Shown here in pieces: positions 17,755-26,605 of a stretch of DNA of 64,000 nt (positions are counted from its first letter, which is position 1; each line of letters opens with the position of its first letter). The stretch comes from Ancalomicrobiaceae bacterium S20. Its GTDB lineage: Bacteria > Pseudomonadota > Alphaproteobacteria > Rhizobiales > Ancalomicrobiaceae. Both the position numbers and the translations under genes were made by a program. Where the stretch lies: NCBI GenBank assembly GCA_040269895.1, contig CP158568.1, positions 4,789,501 through 4,853,500 on the forward strand, given 5' to 3'. The notes below the pieces were generated by a model. The model was not told the origin of the DNA. It made no database searches and was given only the letters and a program-made list of their open reading frames with translations.

Positions 17755-18771
17755 ATGAGCGGCAGGATGGGACTGGAAACCGCATCGACCTTGGCTGCTG
17801 CGCTGGTCGGCCTCGCCGGCGCCGCGGCCCCGGCGGCCGCGCTCGAGGCGGTGAAGTTCGGCACCAACTGGAAGGCCGAGGCCGAGCATGGCGGCTTCTA
17901 TCAGGCGGTCGCGGACGGCTCGTACAAGGCTTGCGGGCTCGACGTCACGATCGTGCCCGGCGGTCCGCAGGCCAACAACCGCATCCTGCTGCCGGCCGGC
18001 AAGGTCGACTTCTACATGGGCGGCAACCTGCTCGAGGGCTTCTCGTCCGTCGAACAGGGCATCCCGACAAAGGTCGTCGCCGCGATCTTCCAGAAGGAGC
18101 CGCAGGTGCTGCTCGCCCATCCCGGCGAGTTCAAGACATTCGAGGCGCTCAAGGACGCCAAGCTGTTCCTCGCCAACGACGGCTACAATTCCTACTACCA
18201 GTGGATGATCGCCGAGTTCGGCTTCAAGCCGGAACAGCGCCGGCCCTACACGTTCAATCCCGGCCCGTTCATCCAGGACAAGCGCTCCGCCCAGCAGGGC
18301 TATGTCACCTCCGAACCGCATGCGGTCGAGAAGGAGGGCGGGTTCAAGCCGCAGGTCTTCGTGCTCGCCGATCTCGGCTTCGACACCTATGCGACCACGA
18401 TCGAGACGCGCACCGACCTGATCGAGAAGAAGCCGGCGGTCGTTCAGTGCTTCGTCGATGCTTCGATCAAGGGCTGGTACGTCTATCTCTACGGGGACAA
18501 CAAGGCGGCCAACGATCTGATCAAGAAAGATAATCCGGACATGACCGACGAGCAGATCGCCTTCTCGATCCAGGCGATGAAGGAGTACGGCATCGTCGAT
18601 TCCGGTGATACGCTGACCAAGGGCATCGGTGCGATGACCGATGCCCGGTTCAAGAGCTTCTTCGACAAGATGGTCAAGGCCAAGGTCGTGGCGCCGACGG
18701 TCGACTATACCAAGGCCTATACGCTCGCCTTCGTGAACAAGGGCGTCGGGCTGGACCTGAAGAAGCCCTGA
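17755..18771 (+). CDS. ABC importer substrate-binding protein, NMT1/THI5-like
   Basis: The 338-residue exported protein has an Ala-rich signal peptide (about residues 1-29, ending AAPAAALEA). It continues with VKFGTNWKAEAEHGGFYQAVADG, the ligand-loop pattern of the NMT1/THI5 family that binds pyrimidine precursors, sulfonates, nitrate or similar. The segments VTIVPGGPQANNRILLPAGKVDFYMGGN and GYVTSEPHAVEKEGG are also typical. GGGAGGA precedes the ATG by 6 bases. It heads an operon with an ATPase and a permease and diverges from RidA and amidohydrolase genes, so a heterocyclic nitrogen compound is the best guess for the ligand. Confidence 0.9.
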   Translation: MSGRMGLETASTLAAALVGLAGAAAPAAALEAVKFGTNWKAEAEHGGFYQAVADGSYKACGLDVTIVPGGPQANNRILLPAGKVDFYMGGNLLEGFSSVEQGIPTKVVAAIFQKEPQVLLAHPGEFKTFEALKDAKLFLANDGYNSYYQWMIAEFGFKPEQRRPYTFNPGPFIQDKRSAQQGYVTSEPHAVEKEGGFKPQVFVLADLGFDTYATTIETRTDLIEKKPAVVQCFVDASIKGWYVYLYGDNKAANDLIKKDNPDMTDEQIAFSIQAMKEYGIVDSGDTLTKGIGAMTDARFKSFFDKMVKAKVVAPTVDYTKAYTLAFVNKGVGLDLKKP

Positions 18772-18818
18772 TCGTGTGGGCGCCCGACCGCCAGGGGCTC
18801 GGGCCGCATGGGAAAACG

Positions 18819-19673
18819 ATGGTCACGACTGCCGCATCTCCGCCCCCCGCCGCCGTGACAGGCGCGACGTCCGGCTCGGTCTCGGATGCTGCGCCGATCG
18901 TGCGGTTGTCGGGCATCTCGAAATCGTTCTCGAACGGCACGACCGCGCTCGCCGGGCTCGATCTGGCGATCGGAGAGGGCGAGTTCGTGTCGCTGCTCGG
19001 GCCGTCCGGCTGTGGCAAGTCGACGGTGCTGCGCATCGTTGCCGGGCTGACGAACCCGACCTCGGGGCGGGTCGACTGGCTCGGCGCGGGCGGATCCGTG
19101 CCCGCGGCCGGCACGGATCGCCCCGAGATCGGCTTCGTGTTCCAGGAACCGACGCTGATGCCCTGGGCGACGGCGTTCCAGAATGTCCATCTGCCGCTGA
19201 AGCTGAAGGGCATTTCCGCCAAGACCGCGCGCGACGAGATCATGCATGCGCTCGACGGGGTCGGGCTCGCGGGCTTTGCAAATGCCTATCCGCGCGAACT
19301 CTCAGGCGGCATGAAGATGCGCGTCTCGATCGCGCGCGCGCTGGTGACCAGGCCACGCATCCTGCTCATGGACGAGCCTTTCGCCGCGCTCGACGAGATC
19401 ACGCGCTTCAAGCTCAACGACGATATCATGCGGCTCTACGAGGCCGGCGGCTGGACCGTGATCTTCGTCACCCACTCGGTCTACGAGTCGGTGTTCCTGT
19501 CGAGCCGGATCGTCGTGATGGCGGCGCGGCCGGGGCGCGTCGTCGACGACATCGCGGTCGAGGCGCCGCATCCGCGCGGCGAGGATTTCCGCACCTCGGC
19601 CTACTATGCCGCGACCTGCCGGCGCGCCTCGGAGGCACTGCACCGGGCGATGGACGCACGGGACCATTTGTGA
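18819..19673 (+). CDS. ABC importer ATPase (nitrate/sulfonate/taurine type)
   Basis: The 284-residue protein contains Walker A GPSGCGKST (about residue 62), a Q-loop (FVFQEPTLMPW), the signature LSGGMKMRVSIARAL, Walker B ILLMDEPFAALDE and the switch histidine in FVTHSVYES. This is the TauB/SsuB/NrtD-like class that energises NMT1-type importers. The ATG at 18819 is preferred over a GTG 15 codons earlier because of the GGGAAAA just before it. It lies 47 bp after the binding-protein gene. Confidence 0.93.
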   Translation: MVTTAASPPPAAVTGATSGSVSDAAPIVRLSGISKSFSNGTTALAGLDLAIGEGEFVSLLGPSGCGKSTVLRIVAGLTNPTSGRVDWLGAGGSVPAAGTDRPEIGFVFQEPTLMPWATAFQNVHLPLKLKGISAKTARDEIMHALDGVGLAGFANAYPRELSGGMKMRVSIARALVTRPRILLMDEPFAALDEITRFKLNDDIMRLYEAGGWTVIFVTHSVYESVFLSSRIVVMAARPGRVVDDIAVEAPHPRGEDFRTSAYYAATCRRASEALHRAMDARDHL

Positions 19674-19706
19674 CGCGTGCCGACGACACTGCGAGGGCCT
19701 GAGGCC

Positions 19707-20600
19707 ATGCTCGACCGGACGACCGCCGATCCTTCGCTCGCCGCAGCCCGGCAGACCGGGGTGGCCGCCGCGCCGATCTTCGATCCGGCCGAGGCGGCGC
19801 GGGCGCGGATGAGGCGCGTTGAGGCGGTCGCGCGCTGGGCGCTGCCGATCCTGGTGCTCGCCGGCGCCGTCGGGCTCTGGCACGGGCTGGTCGTCTGGTT
19901 CGCGATCCCGCGCTATGTGCTGCCGTCGCCCTTCGTGGTGTTCGCGCAGCTCGCGACCGACTGGCCGACGCTGTTTCCCTCGCTCGTCAACACGCTCCAG
20001 ATCACCTTCGGAGCGCTCGCGATCGCGGTCGTCGGCGGCGTCGGGCTCGCGGTGATCTTCGCGCAGTGGAAATGGGTCGAGATGTCATTCTTCCCGATCG
20101 CGGTGGTGTTCCAGGTCACGCCGGTGATCGCGGTGGCGCCGCTGATCACGATCTATGTCGAGAGCATCACCGCGCAGCTCCTGATCTGCGCCTGGATCGT
20201 CGCCTTCTTTCCGATCCTGTCGAACACCACGCTGGGCTTGAATTCGGCCGATCACAATCTGCGCAACCTGTTCCAGCTCTACGGCGCGACGCGCTGGCAG
20301 ACGCTGATCTTTCTGCGCCTGCCGGCCGCGACGCCGTACTTTCTCGGCGGTCTCCGGATCGCCGGCGGCCTGTCTCTGATCGGCGCGGTGGTGGCGGAGT
20401 TCGTGGTCGGGGCCGGCGGGCGCGGTTCCGGTCTCGCCTTCCGGATCATCGAGGCGTCGAGCCGGCTCAACATGCCGCGCATGTTCGCGGCGCTGATCCT
20501 GATCTCGATCACCGGCGTGGTGATCTTTCTGGTTCTCAGCCTGATCAGCCATCTCGTGCTGAGACGCTGGCACGAGAGCGCGATGGCGCGCGAGCCGTGA
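19707..20600 (+). CDS. ABC importer permease
   Basis: The 297-residue inner-membrane protein has about six helices after a 45-residue cytoplasmic N-terminus and belongs to the BPD_transp_1 family. The EAA-type coupling motif is recognisable at LYGATRWQTLIFLRLPAATPY, and TLGLNSADHNLRNLF precedes it. GAGG lies 2 bases before the ATG at 19707. It completes the importer begun at 17755; the first two genes and this one are 33-47 bp apart. Confidence 0.93.
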   Translation: MLDRTTADPSLAAARQTGVAAAPIFDPAEAARARMRRVEAVARWALPILVLAGAVGLWHGLVVWFAIPRYVLPSPFVVFAQLATDWPTLFPSLVNTLQITFGALAIAVVGGVGLAVIFAQWKWVEMSFFPIAVVFQVTPVIAVAPLITIYVESITAQLLICAWIVAFFPILSNTTLGLNSADHNLRNLFQLYGATRWQTLIFLRLPAATPYFLGGLRIAGGLSLIGAVVAEFVVGAGGRGSGLAFRIIEASSRLNMPRMFAALILISITGVVIFLVLSLISHLVLRRWHESAMAREP

Positions 20601-20643
20601 CGTGAGCTCGGAGACGCGCAGGCGGCTGCCGCAATCGGCGAAA

Positions 20644-20673
20644 CTTGCCGCGAACATTCTTGCCGCGAACATT
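20644..20673. repeat. Perfect 15-bp tandem duplication
   Basis: CTTGCCGCGAACATT occurs twice in direct succession (20644-20658 and 20659-20673), 44 bp after the permease stop. It looks like a replication-slippage duplication. No function is evident. Confidence 0.8.
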
Positions 20674-20866
20674 GACGGGTAAGGAAAACGGGCGTCGGGG
20701 AGGCGCGGATCGCCCTCCGGAGAGGGAGCCGCCGGCGAACCGGCGGCGCGACCCGCGCCCATTTCCTCCGAGCCCGATCAGTGTGTTCGGACAGGATGCC
20801 GCCGTCCATGCGGCGCGATGGCATACGCAATTTCCCTGATGCGGGGGTGGTTGTCTTCGGCAAAGA

Positions 20867-20887
20867 GTTTGTTCGCCGTCAACAAAC
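20867..20887 (+). promoter_or_regulatory. Candidate MarR operator
   Basis: Perfect 7-bp arms GTTTGTT and AACAAAC with a 7-bp spacer end 28 bp before the chosen start of the MarR gene. MarR regulators usually bind 16-20 bp palindromes of this kind over their own promoters. Autorepression is therefore likely but inferred. Confidence 0.5.
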
Positions 20888-20915
20888 CGACATGCCCGGA
20901 GGTTACACAGCCGCC

Positions 20916-21413
20916 ATGACCTTCAATCATCGCAAGTCGGTCACTTATCGTCTCGCCCAGGCCGCCAAGGCGCACCGGGCGCGATCGGGCGTGCACCTGT
21001 CCCGGATCGGCCTCCATCCGGGCCAAGAAGCCGTACTCAAGGCTCTCGACGAGACCGACGGCCAGACGATGAGCCAGCTCGCGCAGGTTCTGTCCGTTCA
21101 ACCGCCGACCGTGACCAAGATGATCACCCGCATGTCGGCGCAGGGTCTCGTCCGTCGCGTCGCGTCGGAGACCGACGGCCGGCTGGCGCGCGTGCATCTG
21201 ACCGAGGACGGCCGCGCGCGGATCGAGGAAGTCGATCGCGCCTGGAAGCGGCTGGAGAAGGAAGCGCTCGCGGGCCTCGACGAGAAGGACCGCAAGCGGA
21301 TCCGCAAGCTCTTGCGCGAGATCGAGCGCAATCTGACCGCGACCTCGATCCCTGATGTCGATGTCGACGATGTCGCCGACGTCGAACTGGTCGAGGACGA
21401 CGCGGCCGAGTGA
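20916..21413 (+). CDS. MarR family transcriptional regulator
   Basis: The 165-residue protein has a MarR winged helix: GLHPGQEAVLKALDETDGQTMSQLAQVL, recognition helix region PPTVTKMITRMSAQGLVRRV, and the wing SETDGRLARVHLTEDGR with its conserved Asp and Arg. The C-terminus is very acidic (DVDVDDVADVELVEDDAAE), unusual for the family. The start at 20916 has GGAGG 13 bases upstream; an in-frame ATG 8 codons earlier is possible. It converges on chrA, so its target is more likely its own gene or something outside this pair. Confidence 0.9.
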   Translation: MTFNHRKSVTYRLAQAAKAHRARSGVHLSRIGLHPGQEAVLKALDETDGQTMSQLAQVLSVQPPTVTKMITRMSAQGLVRRVASETDGRLARVHLTEDGRARIEEVDRAWKRLEKEALAGLDEKDRKRIRKLLREIERNLTATSIPDVDVDDVADVELVEDDAAE

Positions 21414-21491
21414 TCCGCGCGGGCCGGCCCTTGGAGCGCCGGCTTATCGTCCCACCCCGCGCATTGTTTCGCCGCCCGCACGGCATGGACC

Positions 21492-22808
21492 TCAGCTCAG
21501 CCCGAGCCCATGCGCCGCGAGGCCGAGCGTTGCGGTCAACCCGACCGTCGCCGCGATCGTCCAGTGCCGCGCGAACAGCACATAGGCCGCGATGGCCGCG
21601 AACAGGATCGCGGCCGGATCGGCCGAGGCGAGCCGCGGCAGGTCGAGCGTCAGCGGCCCGAGCGTCGTTTCCGTGATGTCGCGGAAGAAGACATGCAGCG
21701 CGAACCAGACGGTCAGGTTCAGGATCACGCCGACGACGGCCGCCGTGATGCCGGTGAGGGCCGCCGCGGCGGCCGGGATGCGGCCGATACGCTCGACCAG
21801 CGGCGCAGCGAGCAGGATCCACAGCATCGACGGTACGAAGGTGGTCCAGATCGTGATGCCGGCGCCGAGCAGGCCGCCGGTGAGCGGGCCGAACGGCGCC
21901 GGCGCGCGCCAGCCGGCAAGGAAGCCGACGAATTCCATCACCAGCACCAGTGGCCCCGGCGTGGTTTCGGCCAGGCCGAGCCCGTCGAGCATTTCACCGG
22001 GGGCGAGCCAGCCGTGGACCTGCACCGCCTGCTGCGCGACATAGGCGAGCGCGGCATAGGCGCCGCCGAAGGTGACGACGGCGAGTTTCGAGAAGAATGC
22101 CGCGATCGTCACCAGTACGTGCGTCGGCCCGAGTGTCAGCGCGACGACGAGGATCGGCGCGGCCCAGATCGCCGCGCCGGCCGCGGCGAGGCCGAGCGTC
22201 CGGCGGGCGAGCCGGTCATGGACCGTCCCGGCCGGCATGGTCGAGGGCAGGGCGCCGCGGGCCGACAGCCAGCCGGCAACACCGGCGGCCAGCACGATCA
22301 GCGGATAGGGAATGCGCAGGAAGAAGATCGCCAGGAAGGCGGCGGCGGCGATGCCCCAGGCGAGCGGCGTCTTCAGCGCCCGCCGCCCGACCTTGATGAG
22401 CGCCTCGATCACTATCGCCAGCACGCCGGCCTTGATGCCGAAAAACAGCGCTTCGACCGCGTCGACCTTGCCATAGGCGGCGTAGATATAGGCGAGCACC
22501 GCCATCATCGCCGCGCCGGGCAGCACGAACAGGCTGCCGGCCACGAGCGCGCCGCCGATGCCGGCGACGCGCCAGCCGCACCAGGTGGCGAGCTGCTGCG
22601 CCTCCGGGCCGGGCAGCAGCATCGACATGTTGAGCGCATCGAGAAAGCGCTTCTCGTCGAGCCAGCGCCGGTCGTCGACCAGCATCCGGTGCATCAGCGC
22701 GATCTGGCCGGCCGGTCCGCCGAAGGACAGGACGCCGATCTCGAGAAAGGTGCGCAGCACCGTGGCCAGCGGCACGCGTGGCGGTTCGGCGGTGATCGTC
22801 TCGGTCAT
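21492..22808 (-). CDS. chrA: Chromate efflux transporter, two-domain ChrA
   Basis: The 438-residue inner-membrane protein is a long-chain CHR transporter made of two homologous halves. The first half has SFGGPAGQIALMH and LLPGPEAQQLATW; the second repeats these as TFGGAYAALAYVAQQ and ETTPGPLVLVMEF. About ten to twelve hydrophobic helices are visible. Two-domain ChrA proteins export chromate using the proton gradient; sulfate-related roles are possible. No chrB regulator is adjacent. Confidence 0.93.
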   Translation of the reverse strand: MTETITAEPPRVPLATVLRTFLEIGVLSFGGPAGQIALMHRMLVDDRRWLDEKRFLDALNMSMLLPGPEAQQLATWCGWRVAGIGGALVAGSLFVLPGAAMMAVLAYIYAAYGKVDAVEALFFGIKAGVLAIVIEALIKVGRRALKTPLAWGIAAAAFLAIFFLRIPYPLIVLAAGVAGWLSARGALPSTMPAGTVHDRLARRTLGLAAAGAAIWAAPILVVALTLGPTHVLVTIAAFFSKLAVVTFGGAYAALAYVAQQAVQVHGWLAPGEMLDGLGLAETTPGPLVLVMEFVGFLAGWRAPAPFGPLTGGLLGAGITIWTTFVPSMLWILLAAPLVERIGRIPAAAAALTGITAAVVGVILNLTVWFALHVFFRDITETTLGPLTLDLPRLASADPAAILFAAIAAYVLFARHWTIAATVGLTATLGLAAHGLGLS

Positions 22809-23082
22809 CGGCGGCTCCCCCTCGGCCCGACGTCATGCCAGATCGAACCGGAGGACGAAACCCTCGCCGACGTCGCGTCGGACTGCGAAGATTCCTCGGG
22901 AATCGTGACGGGGCTGTCACGGACTGTCCGTGCAGACGACCCATGTCCGCGCAGGGCTAACCGGGGGCGGGCGGTTCAGCTATGCAGGTAATGGGTGGCG
23001 ATGAATCGATGGACCGAGGACTCGGGGGTCCGTCAGGTCCGGCCACTTTCAACAAGATCATTTCGAGAGTCGGACGGTCGCG

Positions 23083-24012
23083 GTGGCGAGCTTGGATGTC
23101 ACGGAAGCGGTGCCGGAGCGGCCGCGTGCGCGCAATCTCCGGCTCGAGGGCATCGGGCTCATTTGCCTGGCACTGTTCCTGTTCTCGCTGCTCGACACCT
23201 CGGCGAAGTGGCTGACGCGCCACGACCTGCCGCCGATCCAGGTCACCTTCGTGCGCTATGGCATGGCGTTCCTGGTCGCCGGCCTTGTGTTCAATCCGGT
23301 GCGCGCGCCGCATGCGTGGCGGATGAGCCGGCCGTGGCTGCAGGTCTTCCGTGCCGCCGTGCTGTTCGGCTCGACGATCTTCAATTTCCTGGCGCTCCGG
23401 AAGCTGCAACTCGCCGAGACCATGTCGATCACCTTCGCGACGCCGTTCCTGATCGCGCTGGTCGCCGGGCGGCTGCTCGGCGAGACGGTCGGGCTGAAGC
23501 GCTGGGCGGCGATCGTGGTCGGGTTTCTCGGCGTGCTGGTCGTGACGCGGCCGGGTGGCGGCTTCGATCCGGCGATGTTGTGGACCTTCGCGGCGGTGCT
23601 CTGCTACGCGGCTTATGCGATCACGACCCGCATGCTCTCCGGCGTGGATTCGAGCGCCAGCATGCTGATCTTCTCGGCGTTGATGCCGGTCGTCGCGATG
23701 GCGCCGTTCCTGCCGGGGTTCTGGGTCTGGCCGTCGAGCGGCTTCGCCTGGGCCGTGCTGCTCGACACCGGCGTGCTCGGCGCGGTCGGGCACTTCTTCC
23801 TGATCATGGCCTATGCGCGGGCGCCGGCCTCGGTGATAGCGCCGTTCACCTACACCCAGATCGTCTGGATGGTGCTGTTCGGCTACCTCGTTTTCGGCGA
23901 CGTGCCGGGTCTCGCGACGCTCGCCGGCGCCTCGATCGTGATCGCCAGCGGGCTCTACCTGCTCTACTGCGAGCGCGCCGAGCGGCAGGCCGCGCGACGC
24001 TCGGCGTCGTGA
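23083..24012 (+). CDS. EamA/DMT-superfamily transporter
   Basis: The 309-residue protein has ten hydrophobic segments in two EamA halves: LFLFSLLDTSAKWLTR and VTFVRYGMAFLVAG in the first, VLCYAAYAITTRML and APFTYTQIVWMVLFGYLVFGD in the second. These are features of drug/metabolite exporters. The start appears to be GTG at 23083, since no ATG occurs before residue 60; the ribosome site is weak. Substrate unknown. Confidence 0.88.
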   Translation: MASLDVTEAVPERPRARNLRLEGIGLICLALFLFSLLDTSAKWLTRHDLPPIQVTFVRYGMAFLVAGLVFNPVRAPHAWRMSRPWLQVFRAAVLFGSTIFNFLALRKLQLAETMSITFATPFLIALVAGRLLGETVGLKRWAAIVVGFLGVLVVTRPGGGFDPAMLWTFAAVLCYAAYAITTRMLSGVDSSASMLIFSALMPVVAMAPFLPGFWVWPSSGFAWAVLLDTGVLGAVGHFFLIMAYARAPASVIAPFTYTQIVWMVLFGYLVFGDVPGLATLAGASIVIASGLYLLYCERAERQAARRSAS

Positions 24013-24087
24013 TCGGGAAAGTCATACGTATTCCGCAATGCACAATAAGTCTCGCCACGCCGCGCGGAATTCGGTAAGAGAGAGCAC

Positions 24088-25164
24088 ATGCGGCGGAATC
24101 GTCCGGCCGCGGTTCTAGTCATGGATTTCGAGCCGATGCCTGGCGCTACGCCGAAACGGCGCCTCACCTTGGCCATGATCGCCGAACAGTTGGAACTGTC
24201 CACTGCGACGGTCTCGCTGGCGCTGCGTAATTCGACGCTGGTCGCGGAAGAGACGCGTAAGCGCGTCCACGCGCTCGCCGAAGAACTGGGCTACATCTAC
24301 AACCGCTCCGCCGCGAGCCTCCGGACGGCCAAGACCAATATCGTCGGTCTGGTCGTGCACGACATTCTCAATCCCTACTTCGCCGAACTGGTGGCCGCGC
24401 TCGAGGTCGAACTGCAGAAGCACGGTCAGACCGTGATCCTGTGCAATCACGGCGATGACGTGCTGCGCCAGCGGCACTTTCTCGAGACGCTGCTGCAGTA
24501 TCGCGCCGACGGCATGATCCTGTGCCCGGCGGCGGGCAGCCGCTCGGTCGAGGTCGAGCGCATCGTCGATGCCGGTCTGCCGACCGTGCTGATCGCGCGC
24601 GAACTGGCCGATCTGCCCGATGTGCCGGTGATCCGCGGCGACGACCGGACCGGCATCCGGCTCGCGACCGCGCATCTGATCGAGCTCGGCCACAAGCGCA
24701 TCGCCTTCGTCGGCGGCTCGGGCGATTTCTCGACCGGCCAGGAGCGCCGTGCCGGCTATGAGGACGCGCTGCGTGAGGCGGGTCTGCCGGTCGATCGCGA
24801 GCTGATCTTCCCGACGCTGGCGACGCGTCGTGAGGGCCGCGCGGTCGCCGAGCAGGTGATCGCGGCCAAGCCGACCGCGGTCGTCTGCTTCAACGATCTG
24901 CTCGCTTTCGGTCTCACCACCGAACTGCGTCGCCGTGGCGTCGAGACCGGCCGCGATATCGCGCTGGTCGGTTACGACGACATCGACGAGGCGGCCGCCT
25001 GGTCGCCGGCGCTGACGTCGGTCTGGAACGGCCAGCAGGAAGTCGGTCGTCTCGCGGCGCAGACGCTGCTCGACGTCGTCGCGGGCAAGCGGCCGAAGGA
25101 CCCGCGTGTCCTGGTGCGGCCGGAGCTGCACGTGCGCGAGACGAGCTGTCCGCCGAAGGCGTGA
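24088..25164 (+). CDS. LacI family transcriptional regulator
   Basis: The 358-residue protein has an N-terminal helix-turn-helix (RLTLAMIAEQLELSTATVSLALRNS) and hinge (YIYNRSAASLRTAKTNIVGLV), then a periplasmic-binding-fold effector domain with DILNPYFAELVAALE, GADGMI-like, FVGGSGDFSTGQERRAGYEDAL and VVCFNDLLAFG landmarks. AGAGAG lies before the ATG at 24088; a second ATG 11 codons later lacks a site. It is monocistronic in this window, with no sugar operon next to it, so its targets are unknown. Confidence 0.92.
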   Translation: MRRNRPAAVLVMDFEPMPGATPKRRLTLAMIAEQLELSTATVSLALRNSTLVAEETRKRVHALAEELGYIYNRSAASLRTAKTNIVGLVVHDILNPYFAELVAALEVELQKHGQTVILCNHGDDVLRQRHFLETLLQYRADGMILCPAAGSRSVEVERIVDAGLPTVLIARELADLPDVPVIRGDDRTGIRLATAHLIELGHKRIAFVGGSGDFSTGQERRAGYEDALREAGLPVDRELIFPTLATRREGRAVAEQVIAAKPTAVVCFNDLLAFGLTTELRRRGVETGRDIALVGYDDIDEAAAWSPALTSVWNGQQEVGRLAAQTLLDVVAGKRPKDPRVLVRPELHVRETSCPPKA

Positions 25165-25212
25165 GGCCGGTGAGCGACGGGGCCGCAGCCCGGACGCCGG
25201 GGGTAGTCCTAC

Positions 25213-26451
25213 TCAGCCGATCGGCCGCTCGTCGGCGACCACCTTGCCGTCGTTCGGCAGCGAGCCGGGCGCGACCAGTTCGATCCTGCCCTTCAGCTTT
25301 GTGATGGCGGCGAGCGATGCCGAGACGGCGTCGGCGAAGCCGTCCGGCGCGGCCGAGGCTTCGGCGCGCAAGGTCATCTCGTCCTGCTCGCCGGCGCGGG
25401 TCACGATCAGGCGCGCGCGGGCGATCTCCGGATGGCGCTTGCGCAGTTCCGCGATCTGGGCCGGATCGACGAACATGCCCTTCACCTTGGTGCGCTGGTC
25501 GGCGCGGCCGAGCCAGCCGCGGATGCGGACATGGGTCCGGCCGCAGGGCGCAGGCTCCGGGATCAGTGCCGACAGATCGCCGGTGCCGAACCGGATCAGC
25601 GGATAGACCGCGTCGGGCTTGGTGATCACCACCTCGCCGACCTCGCCGGGGGCGACCGGCTCGTCGGTGCCCGGGCGGACGATGTCGAGGAGGATCCTTT
25701 CATCGGCGATCATGCCGGGGACGAGCGTGCCGTCCGGCGCGCTGGTCTCGTAGGCGATCAGGCCGGCATCCGCGGTCGCGTAGCACTGGCGCACCGCGAC
25801 GCCGCGGCCTTCCAGTTCGGCGCGCAGCGAACCGGGCAGTGCGGCGCCGGAGACGAGCGCCTTGGTGAGGCAGGCGACGTCGCGGCCGGCGTCTCGCGCC
25901 GCGTCGAGAATGATCTTCAGGAAGTCGGGCGTGCCGGCATAGCCCGCCGGACGGTAATGCGCGATCAGGTCGAGCTGCGCCTCCTTGTTGCCGGGGCCGG
26001 CGGGGATCACCGGGCAACCGAGCGCGCGGGCGCCGCCGTCGAGGATGAAGCCGCCGGGCGTCAGGTGATAGGCGAAGGTGTTGAGCACGATGTCGCCCGG
26101 GCGGAAGCCGGCGGCGTGGAAGGCGCGGGCGGTGCCCCAGGGATCGTCCTGCCGGCCTTCGGGCTCGAACACCGGTCCGGGCGACATGAACAGCCGGCCG
26201 ACCGCGCCCATGGCGCGCGGGTCGGCATCGCCGAAGGGCGGGGCGGCGTGCTGGCGATCCTTCAGCGCGTCCTTGCGCAGCACCGGGATGCGCACGAGGT
26301 CGGTCGTGTCGCGAAGCGTGTCCGGATCGAGGCCGGCGAGGCGCGGGTCGCGGCCGCCGATCCGGCGGACGGCGTCGCGCAGGCGCTCGAACTGGGCGAT
26401 CTGCCGCTCGCTCGGGTGCCGGGTTTCCAGGGCGTCGTAATGAACCGTCAT
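25213..26451 (-). CDS. Phenylacetate-CoA ligase-like adenylate-forming enzyme
   Basis: The 412-residue protein resembles the PaaK family, which activates aromatic or carboxylic acids to CoA thioesters using ATP. It shows LFMSPGPVFEP, LNTFAYHLTPGGF, GYAGTPDFLKIIL, YATADAGLIAYE and the C-terminal hinge RFGTGDLSALIP...RIRGWLGRADQRTKVKGMFVDP. The usual SSGTTG-type P-loop is not clearly recognisable; the equivalent position reads MSPGPVFEP, so catalysis may differ. GGGAGG lies 5 bases before the ATG at 26451. It is the most distal member of a Liv-type transport cluster that also includes a long-chain acyl-CoA synthetase-like gene, a recurrent arrangement in proteobacteria. Confidence 0.85.
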   Translation of the reverse strand: MTVHYDALETRHPSERQIAQFERLRDAVRRIGGRDPRLAGLDPDTLRDTTDLVRIPVLRKDALKDRQHAAPPFGDADPRAMGAVGRLFMSPGPVFEPEGRQDDPWGTARAFHAAGFRPGDIVLNTFAYHLTPGGFILDGGARALGCPVIPAGPGNKEAQLDLIAHYRPAGYAGTPDFLKIILDAARDAGRDVACLTKALVSGAALPGSLRAELEGRGVAVRQCYATADAGLIAYETSAPDGTLVPGMIADERILLDIVRPGTDEPVAPGEVGEVVITKPDAVYPLIRFGTGDLSALIPEPAPCGRTHVRIRGWLGRADQRTKVKGMFVDPAQIAELRKRHPEIARARLIVTRAGEQDEMTLRAEASAAPDGFADAVSASLAAITKLKGRIELVAPGSLPNDGKVVADERPIG

Positions 26452-26605
26452 CTGTGCCTCCCGCCGGCCGCCGTGCCTCGCTCCACGCTTCCCCTGGATG
26501 CATGTGTCATCCATCTGAAATCGAAGGTGCCGGACGGCCTTCGGCGTGCCGAGGCGGCCTTCTCATGGATGTGGGGTGAGAGGCGTGGTGACGGCGGGCG
26601 CCCGC

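Larger units (their letters stand above)
20601..20915. other. Intergenic region before MarR gene
   Basis: No gene is supported in these 315 bp. They hold a 15-bp perfect tandem duplication (20644-20673) shortly after the permease stop, a G+C-rich middle part, and an operator-like inverted repeat (20867-20887) next to the MarR start. Confidence 0.5.
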
